A stretch of DNA of 64,000 bases from Marsupella aquatica (lineage: Eukaryota; Marchantiophyta). The notes under the pieces were generated by a model, which saw only the letters and a list, made by a program, of their open reading frames with translations, had not been told where the DNA came from and searched no databases. This document shows, one piece after another, positions 21,353 through 32,663 of the stretch. Position numbers and translations under genes: made by a program. The stretch is from NCBI GenBank assembly GCA_973895155.1, contig OZ316893.1:19530001-19594000 (forward strand), given 5' to 3'. Positions within the stretch are counted from its first letter, which is position 1. Every line of letters begins with the position of its first letter.

Positions 21353-23670
21353 TTTAAAGGGATTATTCGTCATCTCACGACAGTTTACACTCCTCAACAG
21401 AATGGTATTTTTGAGCAGCTCAACTGAACAATACTGGAGAGATCGAGGAGTATGTTGAGCCAATCAAGTTCACCACATGAATTTTGGGCTGAAGCTGTAA
21501 ATACAACAGCTTATTTGGTAAATCTTTCTCCAAGTTCAAGTGCAATCACTTTCAAGACGTTGTTTGAAATGAGGTATGGACGGCAAGTAGACTATCAGGT
21601 TTTGAGAGTCTTTGGAAATGATGCATATGCTCTGACACCTAAGCAAAATTGATCTAAACTGGATCCAACTTCCAAGAAGTATCTTTTTTTGGTTATTAAC
21701 CGGGTGTGAAAGGTTATAGGCTATGGGATCTAGAAGCTTGTACGTTGTAACTTGTCAATAGAGATGTATCCTTTAATGAATCCAGATCATCAAAGAAGGG
21801 GGAGAATGCTTCCATATTGAAAGGGAAATTCATGAGGATTTTCATGACATAATTGAAGGAGGTGCTCTGATAATGGAGTTGGTTCCGGTGATGGAACAAG
21901 AGGAGCAGATTGCTATTGAAATACCTCAAATTCTACTAGCAAAGCAAGTTCAGCCAGAATCATCAGCTAAAAAATTGAGACGTACTACTCGAGCTCCTAC
22001 AAGGTATGGACAATGGACAAATTCATCTAGGTTAGATGATGCTAACATTGCACCTGAAAATGATGATGGGGCACTGATCTTGGCAGAAGGGGATTCGAAC
22101 CTTCTTCATATCATGAGGCATGAATTTCATACGAGAAACTTAAGACGAATGGAATGCAACAATGCAGAGGGATTTTCAATCTTTAAGTGACAACAAGACA
22201 TGGGAGCTAGTGAAGCTGTCAAGTGATCAACAAGTGGTAGATAACAAGTGGATTTATAAGCTGAAGGACAACTCTTCAGACTTATTGCCAAGAGATTCAC
22301 TCAATTAGAGAAGGGAGTGGATTACAACATTGAGGTCTTCTTACCAATTGCCAAGTATTCCATAATACAAATTTTGTGTCAACTTGTTGTATTTTTTGAT
22401 CTGGTGTTAGATCAAATGGATATTGTGATTGTTTTTCTCTATGGCACCTTGGATGAATAAATTTTCATGAGGCAACCACTGGGCTTTGTGAAGAAGGGCC
22501 AAGAGAGTTTAGTTTGCAAGTTGCTTAAGTCCCTGTATGGATTAAAACAAGTTCCTCGATAGTAGAACAAGCGATTTGATGATTTTAGGCTTACACAAGG
22601 ATTCACTAGGATGATGTATGATCTTTGTGTATATACAGAATAAGGCAAGAATGGTGTGTTTATTTTGTACTCATTCTGGTGCTCTATGTGGATGACATGT
22701 TGATTGTGGCCAACAATCAATCTGAGGTTGACAAACTCAAAGCAAAATTGAATTCTGAATTTTGAATGGAGGATCTTGGTCCAAAAGCCAAGAGGATCTT
22801 ACGTATGGAGATTACAAGAAACTTTGAGACTGAACAGTTGTGGCTGAATCAAGGCAAGTATGTTAAAAAGGTACTTGCAAGATTTAACATGGAGAATTGT
22901 AAGCCAGTAAGTATTCCTTTGGCTCCACATTACAAGTTATCATCGGGTTTCTGCCCCACGGATCCAATGGAGAGAGGCTTGATGATTAAGGTTCCTTATG
23001 AGAAGGCAGTGGGTAGTCTAATGTATTTGATGATGTGTACCAGGCCTGATCTAGCCCTAGCAATGGGCAAAGTGACTCGATGCATGTCAAACCTAGGGAA
23101 GATACACTAGGAGGCTGTGAAGTGGATTCTCTGGTATCTTAAGGGCACAATAGACTATGGTCTATTGTTTGATAATAGATCAAACCAAACCAAATCTTTG
23201 GTTGGCTATGTAGATTCTAACTAGTAAGAAGGCTGTCTGGAAACAAGGAGGTCAACTACTGGGTATGTGTTTACTCTTGGAGGAGGATGCATAAGTTGGA
23301 GGTATACCTTGCAGAAGTGTGTATCTCAGTCTACTACAAAAGTAGAGTATGTTGCAGTAGATAAAGCAACAAAGGAGGCAATTTGGTTGGATAGGCTGGT
23401 CACGGAGATGGGATTGGAGCATGGAGAAAGGCTCTTCATTGTGACAGCCAGAGTGTGTTTCACCTAGCTATTAACCAGGTTATAGATAGCAAGATGAAGT
23501 ACATTGACATTAGGTACCATTTTATTAGGCAAGCAGTGTCTGATAAAATATTTGAGCTAGTCAAGATCGATGGAAAGCTCAACCCGGCTGATGTTTTTAC
23601 CAAAGTGATTCCTTTGAAGAGTTACTCAAGACACCGTGCTACTTTGCAAGTTTTATATTTGCAGCACTAG
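21353..23670 (+). pseudogene. Copia B integrase C-end, reverse transcriptase, RNase H (decayed)
   Basis: Translations match Copia A block by block. The integrase end is near 21353-21650 (TPQQNGIFEQL, HEFWAEAVNTTAYLVN). The RT start near 22165 corresponds to window position 1 of Copia A. YVDDM is at about 22686. SLMYLMMCTRPDLALAMGK is near 23013. The RNase H blocks STTGYVFTLGGGCISW and HIDVRYHFIR-like sequence run to 23670. Many stops and frameshifts break the frame (for example at 21425, 22458, 22561 and 23107). It cannot encode an active enzyme. Confidence 0.93.
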
Positions 23671-23878
23671 TAGAGTAACTTAACAATATGTAATTTCTAT
23701 ATATGGGTTACTCAATCCTATTATGGCTACGGCTTAATTCTAGTTAACCCTTAGTTAACCTTAATGATTTTTAGGGGGACACCTATGGTTTTAGGTGATT
23801 ATCTAGAATTTCTCGCTGAGTATTTCATATGGATCTAGCAGAAATTGCAGTCCCCACGACTAAAGTCAAGGGGGAGTT

Positions 23879-24225
23879 TGTTAAGGATTGCTCTTAGTCT
23901 TGTGACTCATATGTTATGACAATTAAGTTAATCACAGTTAGGGGCTTAGCTGAGGTTAGGTTAGTCGTGTATGACCTTGTATATAACGGGGCTAGTGTAA
24001 GCCACTGGCGAATAGTGCTTGCTCATTGTACGTAACGGAGCAACTTCAGGAAGAGAGAGAGCTTGTGTGTTCAACTACTCTCAAGTAAAGTTGGAGTGTT
24101 CATGTGGATGTAGCCTTGGAGAAGAAGTGAACCACGTATGGATTGTGTCAACTACGTGAGCATGGTATGAGTCATGATCGTATCGTCATGAAGGCGGGCA
24201 TGAAGGAAGACGTCATAGTTCAACA
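23879..24225 (+). repeat. 3' LTR of Copia B
   Basis: The TGTTAAGG...GTTCAACA LTR is preceded by the polypurine tract AGTCAAGGGGGAG. It pairs with 13535-13872. It contains the GTGTTCAACTACT and TGAACCACGTATGGATTGTG segments that also resemble the R/U5 part of LTR A, consistent with related families. Confidence 0.92.
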
Positions 24226-24578
24226 GGCCGGGCCGTATCTTATGCCTCAAGCGTCCGTTGTGCATGAAGTAAACTCCATTGGCCTTGTGCCCAAGATGAG
24301 CTCTCACTCAAGCACTCAGAAGTCAAAGTCCGTCCGAGGGTCCGGACGATCGACCTTGAGTCTGGCCCTTTCCCATGACCCGACCAGCCCCCAACTAGTC
24401 TAAGTCCTTAGTGTGGGTCATCAGCTTAGCGCCTTGCCTTCGCTAGTGCAACGCCTTATTGCCCACAAGTCTCCCCATGCTAACTAAGTCCTCACCGGCC
24501 AGATGGCCGTTCCGGGCTTGGACCATAGAGGAGCTTGGTGTTGGTGTTAGCGATGCTGGAGCTAAGTGTTAAGGTCCG
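24226..24578 (+). repeat. Repeat X, right portion
   Basis: This continues repeat X after the Copia B insertion. It matches the reverse complement of 13912-14250, with landmarks GCGCCTTGCCTTCGCTAGTG and CCCACAAGTCTCCCCATGCTAA. Homology ends at CTAAGTGTTAAG near 24575. Confidence 0.85.
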
Positions 24579-25960
24579 TAGTTTATTTCTGCGACTCTGT
24601 TGGATGACCTATAGTTAACCAGGGATGATTAACTAAACCGGATTCTGGAACACAGTGGCATTTGAGGCAATAAACTAAAAACCATGGCAAGTTGTGATAT
24701 TTGGACTGAAACGGTGGCAATATAGTAAAAGTACTTAAGATACTGAAATACAAATATGACTACATGGACCTCGCCTAGGACCGGTACAATAACTCTCTAT
24801 GGGTGGCTTGATCTCTTCTGGCCGTGCAGGCTGAGGTGCACTTGTCATGTTGGAAGCAATCTGCAATGGATTGCTTGAACTTTGGCCCCTTCTCATGTCA
24901 AAATTTTGAAGCTTTGCATACCGCAGTGCTGGGTGACACCGTGCAACAATGCAAAGAAGATCCTTTTTGCATGGCCTTTTGCAAAAGTTTTGAGCCATAA
25001 GCACCATGCTCAGAAAGAAATAAAAACTAAGGTTTCACTGGGTAAGATGTGTAGAAATTTGGCTACATACAATACAAATAAACATGAACTTTAATGTAAA
25101 TGCATGTTTGGTTTGGTTTTTTTGGGTAGTTTAGCTGTTTAGAAAGTCTTCAAAGAATTGAACTGCAGCAGTGTCCCCAACACTACCGTAAATCATGGCT
25201 GCGCAAGTCTTGATGAGACCTAGTAGTGCCCTACTAGCCTGAATGACAGAGCTTTGCGTATCAAGATAGTGATCATCGTTGCACCCATTTCCATTTCCAC
25301 ATGGCCCCTAGGTTTTCATGGCAAAAGCCCTCCCAGGGCGTAGCATAATATCTATGGTGGAATGAAGACAGCGCACAAATGCTTTCTTTTCTACAGCAAA
25401 ATCTGCAGCTGTGCCCTCAGAGTTGGGTTCCAGAGGCTCCACTAGGGGGGCCTCAAACCTGAAGGGCTGCAAAATAATCCTCAATCAAAAGTATGAGTTT
25501 CAAACTTTGGTCACATGTGGTAAACCTCTTATTTGTGAGTCTGTCACTTCAGTTTCAGGAAAACCTGTGTGACTCTGACCGGAGCCGAAACCAGGACAAT
25601 AGGGCGTCTCATTGAACTTGTTGTTTCCTTTTTTCCCAGTCAGCTGTTCTAAGAGATCAACATCCGCAACCTAGATTGTTACGAACTTTGGGCCGATCTA
25701 ATCCAGGCACTAGGTTTTAGGTTTGAGTTGAGTTTCAATATGCTTCTGCAGCTTCCATGGGTCAACTGGGCGCCAAACATTTTTAATTGGGTGTTGATGA
25801 TTCTTGAGGCGCCAACACATATTGTGCAAAGCAACTTTTGGTGCAGACTCCGGTGCGCTTACCACCCAAGTTACTGACAGTCATGGTTTGTCAAAACCTC
25901 AGATTTTGGGTCCGTGACCTGACCCATAACAATTTGGTCACAAGAGCCCTCCCTGTGAAC
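24579..25960 (-). other. Spacer with possible minus-strand coding remnant
   Basis: No intact gene. Read on the minus strand, 25860-25130 has several protein-like open runs broken by stops (for example one with CWRLKNHQHPIKNVW, another with VEKKAFVRCLHSTIDIMLRPG, another with SVIQASRALLGLIKTCAAMIYG). An acceptor-like TTTTGCAG precedes one run. It may be a decayed multi-exon host gene or simply chance, and I cannot name the family. Confidence 0.3.
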
Positions 25961-26086
25961 AGTGAGTCACTTTGGGCAATATTTGGCCATGATGGCTTCA
26001 ATACTCTAAATCCACAACTTGGCAGTGAGTCACTTTGGGCAATATTTGGCCATGATGGCTTCAATACTCTAAATCCACAACTTGGC
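25961..26086 (+). repeat. Perfect tandem duplication, 63 bp x 2
   Basis: The copies 25961-26023 and 26024-26086 are identical to the base (AGTGAGTCAC...CAACTTGGC). A partial third start (GAGTCACTT) follows. Perfect identity indicates a recent event, or an assembly duplication. Confidence 0.97.
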
Positions 26087-26123
26087 AACCTTATTGAGTC
26101 ACTTCCAATCTTATTTGTAATCA

Positions 26124-26342
26124 GGGATATCTTCCACACGTGATATCTATGAAGGGTACCTAAGGATATCTTCCACACCTGATATCATCTATGTAGGGTA
26201 CCTCTCATGGTTGGGGCACTCCAATTACATTACAGTACTATAGTGCCCCCTCGAGTCAGAAATTTTGAACGCTACATAAACATTACATTACAGTACACTA
26301 GTGCCCCTTCTCGAGTCAGAAATTTTGAACGCTACATTAAAC
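26124..26342 (+). repeat. Two more tandem duplications (40-bp and 58-bp periods)
   Basis: GGATATCTTCCACAC...GGGTACCT is doubled at 26124 and 26164 (period 40). ATTACATTACAGTAC...CGCTACAT is doubled at 26224 and 26282 (period 58). Copies differ at a few positions. Together with the 63-bp duplication this makes three independent doublings in 380 bp. Confidence 0.92.
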
Positions 26343-26979
26343 CCTGCAGAGTGTTTTGATTCGATTGCACAAGAACTCATCACAGATCATCGGGCTCGAG
26401 TCTGCCGGCCACTTTCAACAAAACGCTTTCGATCCGCTATCGTACTTTGGGCCGCTGCACCCTCTTCCGTCAAATCAGGCACCGCATCGGCCGCGTGTGT
26501 TTTCGGTACTGTACGTGCTCGAGGTCTTCTCATTCTCCGGTAGAAGAATTCGTTTGGCAAATCTCTCGTAATAAATCCTCGTTGTAGAAACTTCTGGTCC
26601 CTGGGGTCCCGTGCTGATAGAAGAGGAGAAGAAGTGCCTTTACACGGCGAATACAGCATCTGACAGCAATTCACTGGCCCTCTCTCCTTTCTTTCGCACT
26701 ACTTCTTTGTAGCAAGGGGATGAACACTCGAAATTTGTGGTGAATTTGTGGTGAATGAAGACTTTCCAACGAACTAAAATGAAATATCCGAATCCATCTC
26801 GCCCCTGTCATTAGCACGGCGCCTCGCCTCCCCTCCCCTCTGCTCTGCTCTGCACTGGAGTATAGAGAGGAGAGGACAGGAGAGGAGACGTCCATCCTCC
26901 AAAACCCTGGTGGATTCTCTACTTGCTGGGGAGGGGAGCGGAAGGGAGGGTGAGGGGCTTAATTCAGTTGGTGGCAATC
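26343..26979 (+). promoter_or_regulatory. Upstream region and 5' leader of QSOX
   Basis: This holds the presumed QSOX promoter and 5' UTR. A purine/pyrimidine-skewed stretch with CTCCCCTCC and GAGAGGAGAGGA runs lies at 26820-26895. I see no clear TATA box. An upstream in-frame ATG at 26923 would add 19 residues before the preferred start. Confidence 0.4.
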
Positions 26980-29900
26980 ATGTGGAAGGCGGGGCTGAGA
27001 TTCAAGCTTTCGGTCCAAATGATGGTCATCATGATAGTGATAGTGTTGGTGGTAATGCCAACGGATGACCACGTGGCCGCTTCAAGCACTCGACTATTTG
27101 GAGACCTAAAGAGCGGGGGTGAGCGGACCAAACAGAAGGTGGCGGATGCAGCTCTTGAGCTGACATCCGAGACTTTCAATACGTCTCTGTGGGCCTCGCC
27201 GGCTCCGTCGGTCATCGTGGAATTTTACGCTCACTGGTGAGCGGAATCTTCTGCTTTGCTCTACTCTATTCTAGTTGCCCTGCTCGTTGTTTGTTTCTTT
27301 CAATGTCGCTCGCGAGGGTCACATTTCGTCTCCCAGTATAGTATGAGCGGCCGGCAGTGAAGCGGAGAAACTCTCGCTGCTGGAGGAGGTGATACAAATT
27401 CTCAGTCGCAGCACCCTTGAGGGAGGCATAAATAAGGAGGAAATTTAGACAAGCTCGTTGAACAGAATTCTATAGACGACATAATGTTCAGGATGTCGTT
27501 GTAAATTTTCGAGGCATTGTACTATTTTCTGAATTACCCGCTACGCTCCTGCTTTGTCATGAGAACTACTAGGTTCAGAACTTGATGGCAGAGGAATTTG
27601 GCTACCGACTCAGCAGTCAGTTCGTCTGTTAGCAATTCATTTCAGTTAAACCAGTGGGTTCCGAACCTGTTTTTCCCCGGCACCCAATATAACATCATTC
27701 AGTAGTGCAGTTTTGGGTCAGTGATCTTATATGTGCATACAGTCGTGAAATTGCATTGCTGACTTCCTGTTTCTCTCCTAATTTCGTACAATTTGGCGTT
27801 TACATTTGAAACTTTAAAGTCCTGATATCCCCTGAAAAGCAAGATTTTTTGTGAAATGCACCTTTCCGTATAGACCTTGGTATAGACCATTTGGTTGGTA
27901 GCATGGGCCTACTTTTGTCTTACAGGAAGGAAAACCTTACCAATTTTCCTTACGCAATTGATGATTTGAGCCTATTTGGTGAATGCAGGTGTCCTGCGTG
28001 TCAGAATTTCAAGGTACGGTCCAAGTTTGACCTTGTCATAAATCAGCAAGTTTTTGCTTGCATGTTTCGATTATTTGAAGATCTTTGGCGTGGAGGTAAC
28101 TGGTTCCTTTTCTTGGCATGGGCATCAACATGGCATCCCATGGTTGCAGCCACAATATGAACGGGTTGCCGAACTGTTCAATGGATTAGATGCCGTGTAT
28201 CCTGGTGTTCTGCTTTTGGCGAAAGTGGATTGTGCTGAGGAGGTGAGTAGCTGTTATTAAACACCAGAGAGGTCGATCATTTGTACTTAGTGGGATAAGA
28301 TTGAAATAGATTTGATCAGGATGCTATTGCAAGGTCAGAAATGTCTTAGATTATCCAGACGGTGACTGCTCGAATAATTAGACATATTCAAGAAGGTGAT
28401 TCAATTGGAATCGTATTCAAATCTCTAACTGCCATATTGCGGAAAGCTTTCGATCGTTTGTAACAAATTTAGTGTCTAACTCCTTTCGTGTTCGTGTTTG
28501 TTTCCAAAACTATGACAGCACAGATCAACAGAAATCTATGCCAGAGATTCGTAATAAAGCAATATCCTACCATGTTGTTTGGAAAGCCGTCGATGTTTGC
28601 ATGGAGCAGCCGACTTGAAGGCAATAATCAGAATTTTGAACAACTACAAGGATCACGTATGCATGCGCAGGCCCTGCTGGATTGGATAAACAATCGCCTA
28701 AAAAAGTATGGCTACTGTTTGAGCTGGATGTGTCGAAACATTGGCAGTTGACCATCTCAGTATGGATTGGAGTTCTTTCTCTCAGTTTTCTATTAAAGAC
28801 ATCTGTGTCATGTCGGACAGTATGAACTACCGTACATCTTGTGCACTACATAAATTGCTTCTACATGATCCGTACTTTTTGCCATCACCACATTCTTGTG
28901 TTGGATTTTAGAGTGCGCTTGTTTGTAACTTTTGTTGACGTCCCCGCTCCTAAAATTTAACATTGGATTCACTTGAACTTTTTGAATCTGGCTTTTCTGG
29001 TGTCGTTAGTTATAAAGATACTTTGAAATTCCTTTGGATCAGATCATATTCCTTGGACCCAATTATTCAAAAGAAGCAGGCAAGACAAGTCACCGATGCA
29101 GATACTGTACAGGTTAGTAATTCCCGATGGCTGCTTAATACAGTGTATACTTTAAATTCGGTAGGCCTAGCGTTTTGTGACAAGAAAGTTGGCCCATTTT
29201 CTAACTCGTACTCTCTTGGTCTTTGACAAAGAAGGTAGTGTCCATTCACGATATTGATGAAGCTACAGCGGAAGCCTATGAAATTATCCTGGATGAGGTT
29301 TGTAGATTCTCATCTGTCACCTCCAGCTTCGAATCCTTTTGCACAGTTTCGGAATTCTAACTTGTCGAAGTTAAATATTGACATTCTAGAGATAGTGAAC
29401 AATTTCTTTGCTGAGGAATCAGGGTTTCTCAATCTTAATCAGTTCGTACTTCTGCGGCTCTTGAGTGTGCATATGGTACTACTATTTGATTTTCTAAAAC
29501 ACATTTCTGAGAGCTGACTCTAGCTTCGTTGTAACTGCAGCTTGTTGGCTCCAGTCAACGCGCACCATTTGTGCAGTTCCTGCAACTGTTAGCAGCTCAC
29601 CACCCTTCGAGAAGGTCTGTTTCCTTCACATTCTGGCCAAGATTATGTAGTTTGCATGCGTGTTTGGGATGCAGGCCCTGGTTTCTCTCGCTACATGATA
29701 GTGCCGAATTGGTGTGGGGGTCTGCATTCGGGGTCATGGAGATTTTCACCTTTGGTTTTAAGAGCACCTGCCTCGGATGAACATTCCAAGCTGTGGAGGA
29801 GTCTTCACTGCAACCGCGAAATTCAACATTACTATATTTTAGAGCTAACTTTCTGGACAGTGTATTCGGTGTCGTTTACTCACTAGATTGTGATCATGGT

Positions 29901-31519
29901 TGTCTTGTAACAGATGTAGAGCAGGTAGTGCTCAGATTTTGTTCAACCTGGTGGATGCTTGGCCCAGTGAGCAAATTGTGGAAGTCGACGAACGTGGAAC
30001 AGACGGGGCTAGTAACACCCCCTCTCATTTAGCCGACGTTGCTGCGTTGAGACAATTTCACATTTGTGGAGTAGACCTGCCCAGAAAACTTTACGTAAGT
30101 AGTTGGCTCCAGTGTGGTTGCCCTGGCTATGCCTTGTGTACTCGTGATATCACGCCTGTTGTAAAACTTGACTTCCTAGTGAGGCTAAGTTTACTATCAT
30201 TTGGAATTTTTTAGTGCAGAGGTGATCCACTCGCACTTAAGCAGGAACTGAGAATGTCAAAATTTTGATGTTGCAGAAAACTTGTGACATGACGACTGGT
30301 GGCTACAGGTGTGTGCCTAGGTCACCTTTCTGCTTCCTGCTCCAAATTCTGGACCTTTTCAATTTAAAGAAGCTGTCGCACAGAACTCTTCCTTGATCTT
30401 CAGAGTGGTTGTTGCAGTGTACGTGAAATTGCATGGTTTATTTGAAGGATGGCTCATGTCCAGGGGCAAAGTTTGGTCAAAATATTGAATTGAGGACTGA
30501 CCTGACTTGTTTTAGCCCTGTTCTGTGGATGATATTATGGCAGTTGTGGCCTATGGTATCTTTTTCATGCATTGTCAGTTCGGGTGGATGACTTGGAAAG
30601 TACCAATGCAATGAAGGCCATGTCCAATTTTGTTACAAATTTTTTTCCCTGTGAAGAATGCCGTCAACACTTCTTCAAAATGAGTCAAAGGTAGGATCCC
30701 AATCTTGCCCTCTGGTCAGGATACAGCGATCTGCGGTGGCAAGTTCTGTTGATCTCCTATCGCCAGTGCCCATAACTAGATTTCTTGATGTGCAGTGCAA
30801 TCGACAGTGTATCAACTCGTCGGAATTTGACATTGTGGCTTTGGCGCGCTCATAATGAGGTATGCGACCACTTATTTTCAAGTTTTCTTCCAATCTGGCA
30901 CAGTGCGACAGCAAAGCACTCGCTACTACTCAGGGCAGTGGAGGGGCTGCTTATATTTCTCATATTCCATGAGAAGTTGGGAGAGGCGATTTAATTGCAT
31001 TTTTACTTTTAGCGAATCTCATCCCCAGTCAAACAAATATGAATTCATAATTGCTAGGGCTCTGATCACGTGCCTCCATGCGTCCTTAATGGAAAATTAC
31101 AGGTGAACTATCGTCTTGGAAAACAAGTTGAGGCCGGTGTGGAACTTCAAAGGTCAAAAGTTCAGTGGCCTACCAAAGCGATATGTACGCCCTGTAGAAT
31201 GAGTTTTGAGAATGCTCATGGAAATGCTGATAAGGACATTGAATGGGATGAAGACGAAGTCTATAAATTTCTGAGGAAGACATATGGGAAGTCGATTTCG
31301 ACAGCTGCTGATGAGGCGCAAACCTTGGGAAATAAGGGTGATGAAACAGGTTCTGATGTAGATGAAAACTTGACCAGCAGTGCGATGACCGCCCCAGTTG
31401 GTGCAGCAGTAGGTATTGCCATGGCTAGCTGTGGTTTTGGAGTTGCAGCTTGTTGCTGGAGAGTACAGCAAAAGAAGCGCAAGTATTGTTCTCGTTGCAC
31501 ACCCTGGCCATTTTGCTGA
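26980..31519 (+). CDS. QSOX: Quiescin sulfhydryl oxidase (QSOX), 12 exons
   Basis: QSOX introduces disulfides into secreted proteins using FAD and oxygen. Exons: 26980-27236, 27989-28013, 28150-28242, 28524-28705, 29085-29112, 29235-29297, 29541-29614, 29914-30094, 30277-30308, 30544-30690, 30796-30859, 31103-31519. All joins are GT-AG and in phase, giving 520 aa, close to plant QSOX. An N-terminal hydrophobic signal sequence (MMVIMIVIVLVV) leads to a thioredoxin domain with FYAHWCPACQNF. The helical linker contains EATAEAYEIIL and QLLAAHHPSRR. The Erv/ALR domain has SCGLWYLFHALSVR, the redox pair FFPCEECRQHF, the FAD motif LWLWRAHNEVN, and the ICTPC pair. A transmembrane helix (PVGAAVGIAMASCGFGVAACC) lies near the C-end. 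Plant QSOX lacks the second thioredoxin domain of animals, as here. Start at 26980 is chosen because the signal sequence follows directly. Confidence 0.95.
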
Positions 31520-32663
31520 CTGAATCTCGTACCCTTTCATGGGCTTGATCAAGATAACTAGATACGATAGGAAAATACCGAAATTCTTCCTTGCTGGCTG
31601 TTTACTCACAAGATGTCAGCCTAACTGCTCTTTGCGCTCTTGCGTTTCCAACTTTTCTTTGTCGTCCCAATCTCATGCATGCTCATATCCTTCCGACTAG
31701 ACTGAAAAGGCGTTTCTTCTTTGCTTCCTATTCAATGTGGGTAATACGCGCAAATCGGATAAACTGGTCGTTCGTGTAATACCTCAAATAAATCAAACTA
31801 GAAAAAGATGTGCTTTGTATAACCAATTGAAAAGTGAGACAATTATAGTCATGCTCAAGGAGGAAAGCTACCCGTGGCAATTTGAAACTTTATGTTGAGT
31901 TCACTTTACCTTCTTTAATGTATGACCATGTACATTACAGTTCTAACTTCAGTTGACATGCGGGACAGGCGTATGCGCAAAAGGGGAGTTTGATATTCTT
32001 AGTTTCAACCGGGACAAGCCATGCAGTGGTGGTACTTGAAGACCATACCTTTGTGCAGTTTCAGGCAACATATTTATGATGGTAGTATTCGAAGACCAAA
32101 CCTTTGTGCAGTCTGAGGTAACATAATTTTGATGATAGTAGTTGAAGTCCAAACCTTTGTGGAGTTTCAGGCAACATAATTTTGACAGGATAAGATCTCC
32201 GAACAGCACGCTAATATCAATCTGGGAGGTGATAGAGTGAAAGTTGACCTCTCAATAGAAGCCATAGACCCAAGACAGACACTTCCAATAATCCCAGTCT
32301 CACTCGTAGGGTAAATATCTTAGGCCCCAACTTCATCATAGTAATCAGGCAAATTCACAGCCCTAGAAATTTACATCTCTTCCTTTGGATTGTAGTAAAG
32401 ACGGTGAGAAGGGTACTTGTATATTTCAACTGGGACAAATGGATGGCGCCTGTGAAAGAAACATCTTGACTTTTAGCTCTTGGTGCGAACATTGTGTTCT
32501 TGTCCTCCACCTGTATGATGATGAAGGGGACCCTATATCAACATCACCCCTCCGAAAGAAGCATCTTGAGATGACGCCCTCTCCTATGAACATTTTGTTG
32601 TATCATTCTCCTATATTCTAATGACAAGGAGAACCTTCGACATGATGTACATCCTGTAAATTT
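31520..32663. other. Convergent spacer between QSOX and the RMT2-like gene
   Basis: It contains both 3' UTRs and, at about 32023-32188, a three-copy imperfect tandem repeat. No gene is supported. Confidence 0.6.
32023..32188 (+). repeat. Three-unit tandem repeat, about 56 bp
   Basis: The units share GAAGACCAWACCTTTGTGCAG and GGCAACATAATTTTGA-like text, with about 10-15% differences between units. They lie in the spacer of two convergent genes. Confidence 0.85.

Larger units (their letters stand above)
13535..24225 (+). mobile_element. Degenerate Ty1/Copia retrotransposon B with both LTRs, nested insertions
   Basis: Two LTRs (13535-13872 and 23879-24225) bracket 10 kb. Flanking 5-mers are GGTCG (13530-13534) and GGCCG (24226-24230), a target-site duplication with one change. 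Aligning the flanks to the inverted copy of X shows an uninterrupted sequence there, which proves this was an insertion site. Only the integrase C-terminal part onward survives (21.35-23.67 kb). Gag, protease and the integrase start are missing, and unrelated DNA (13.9-21.35 kb) takes their place. Confidence 0.9.

Noticed and set aside
30214-30258. Extra QSOX exon reading CRGDPLALKQEL
   Set aside because: No usable donor follows and it would break the phase; skipping it gives a clean RKLY-KTCDMTTGGYSCGLW join.
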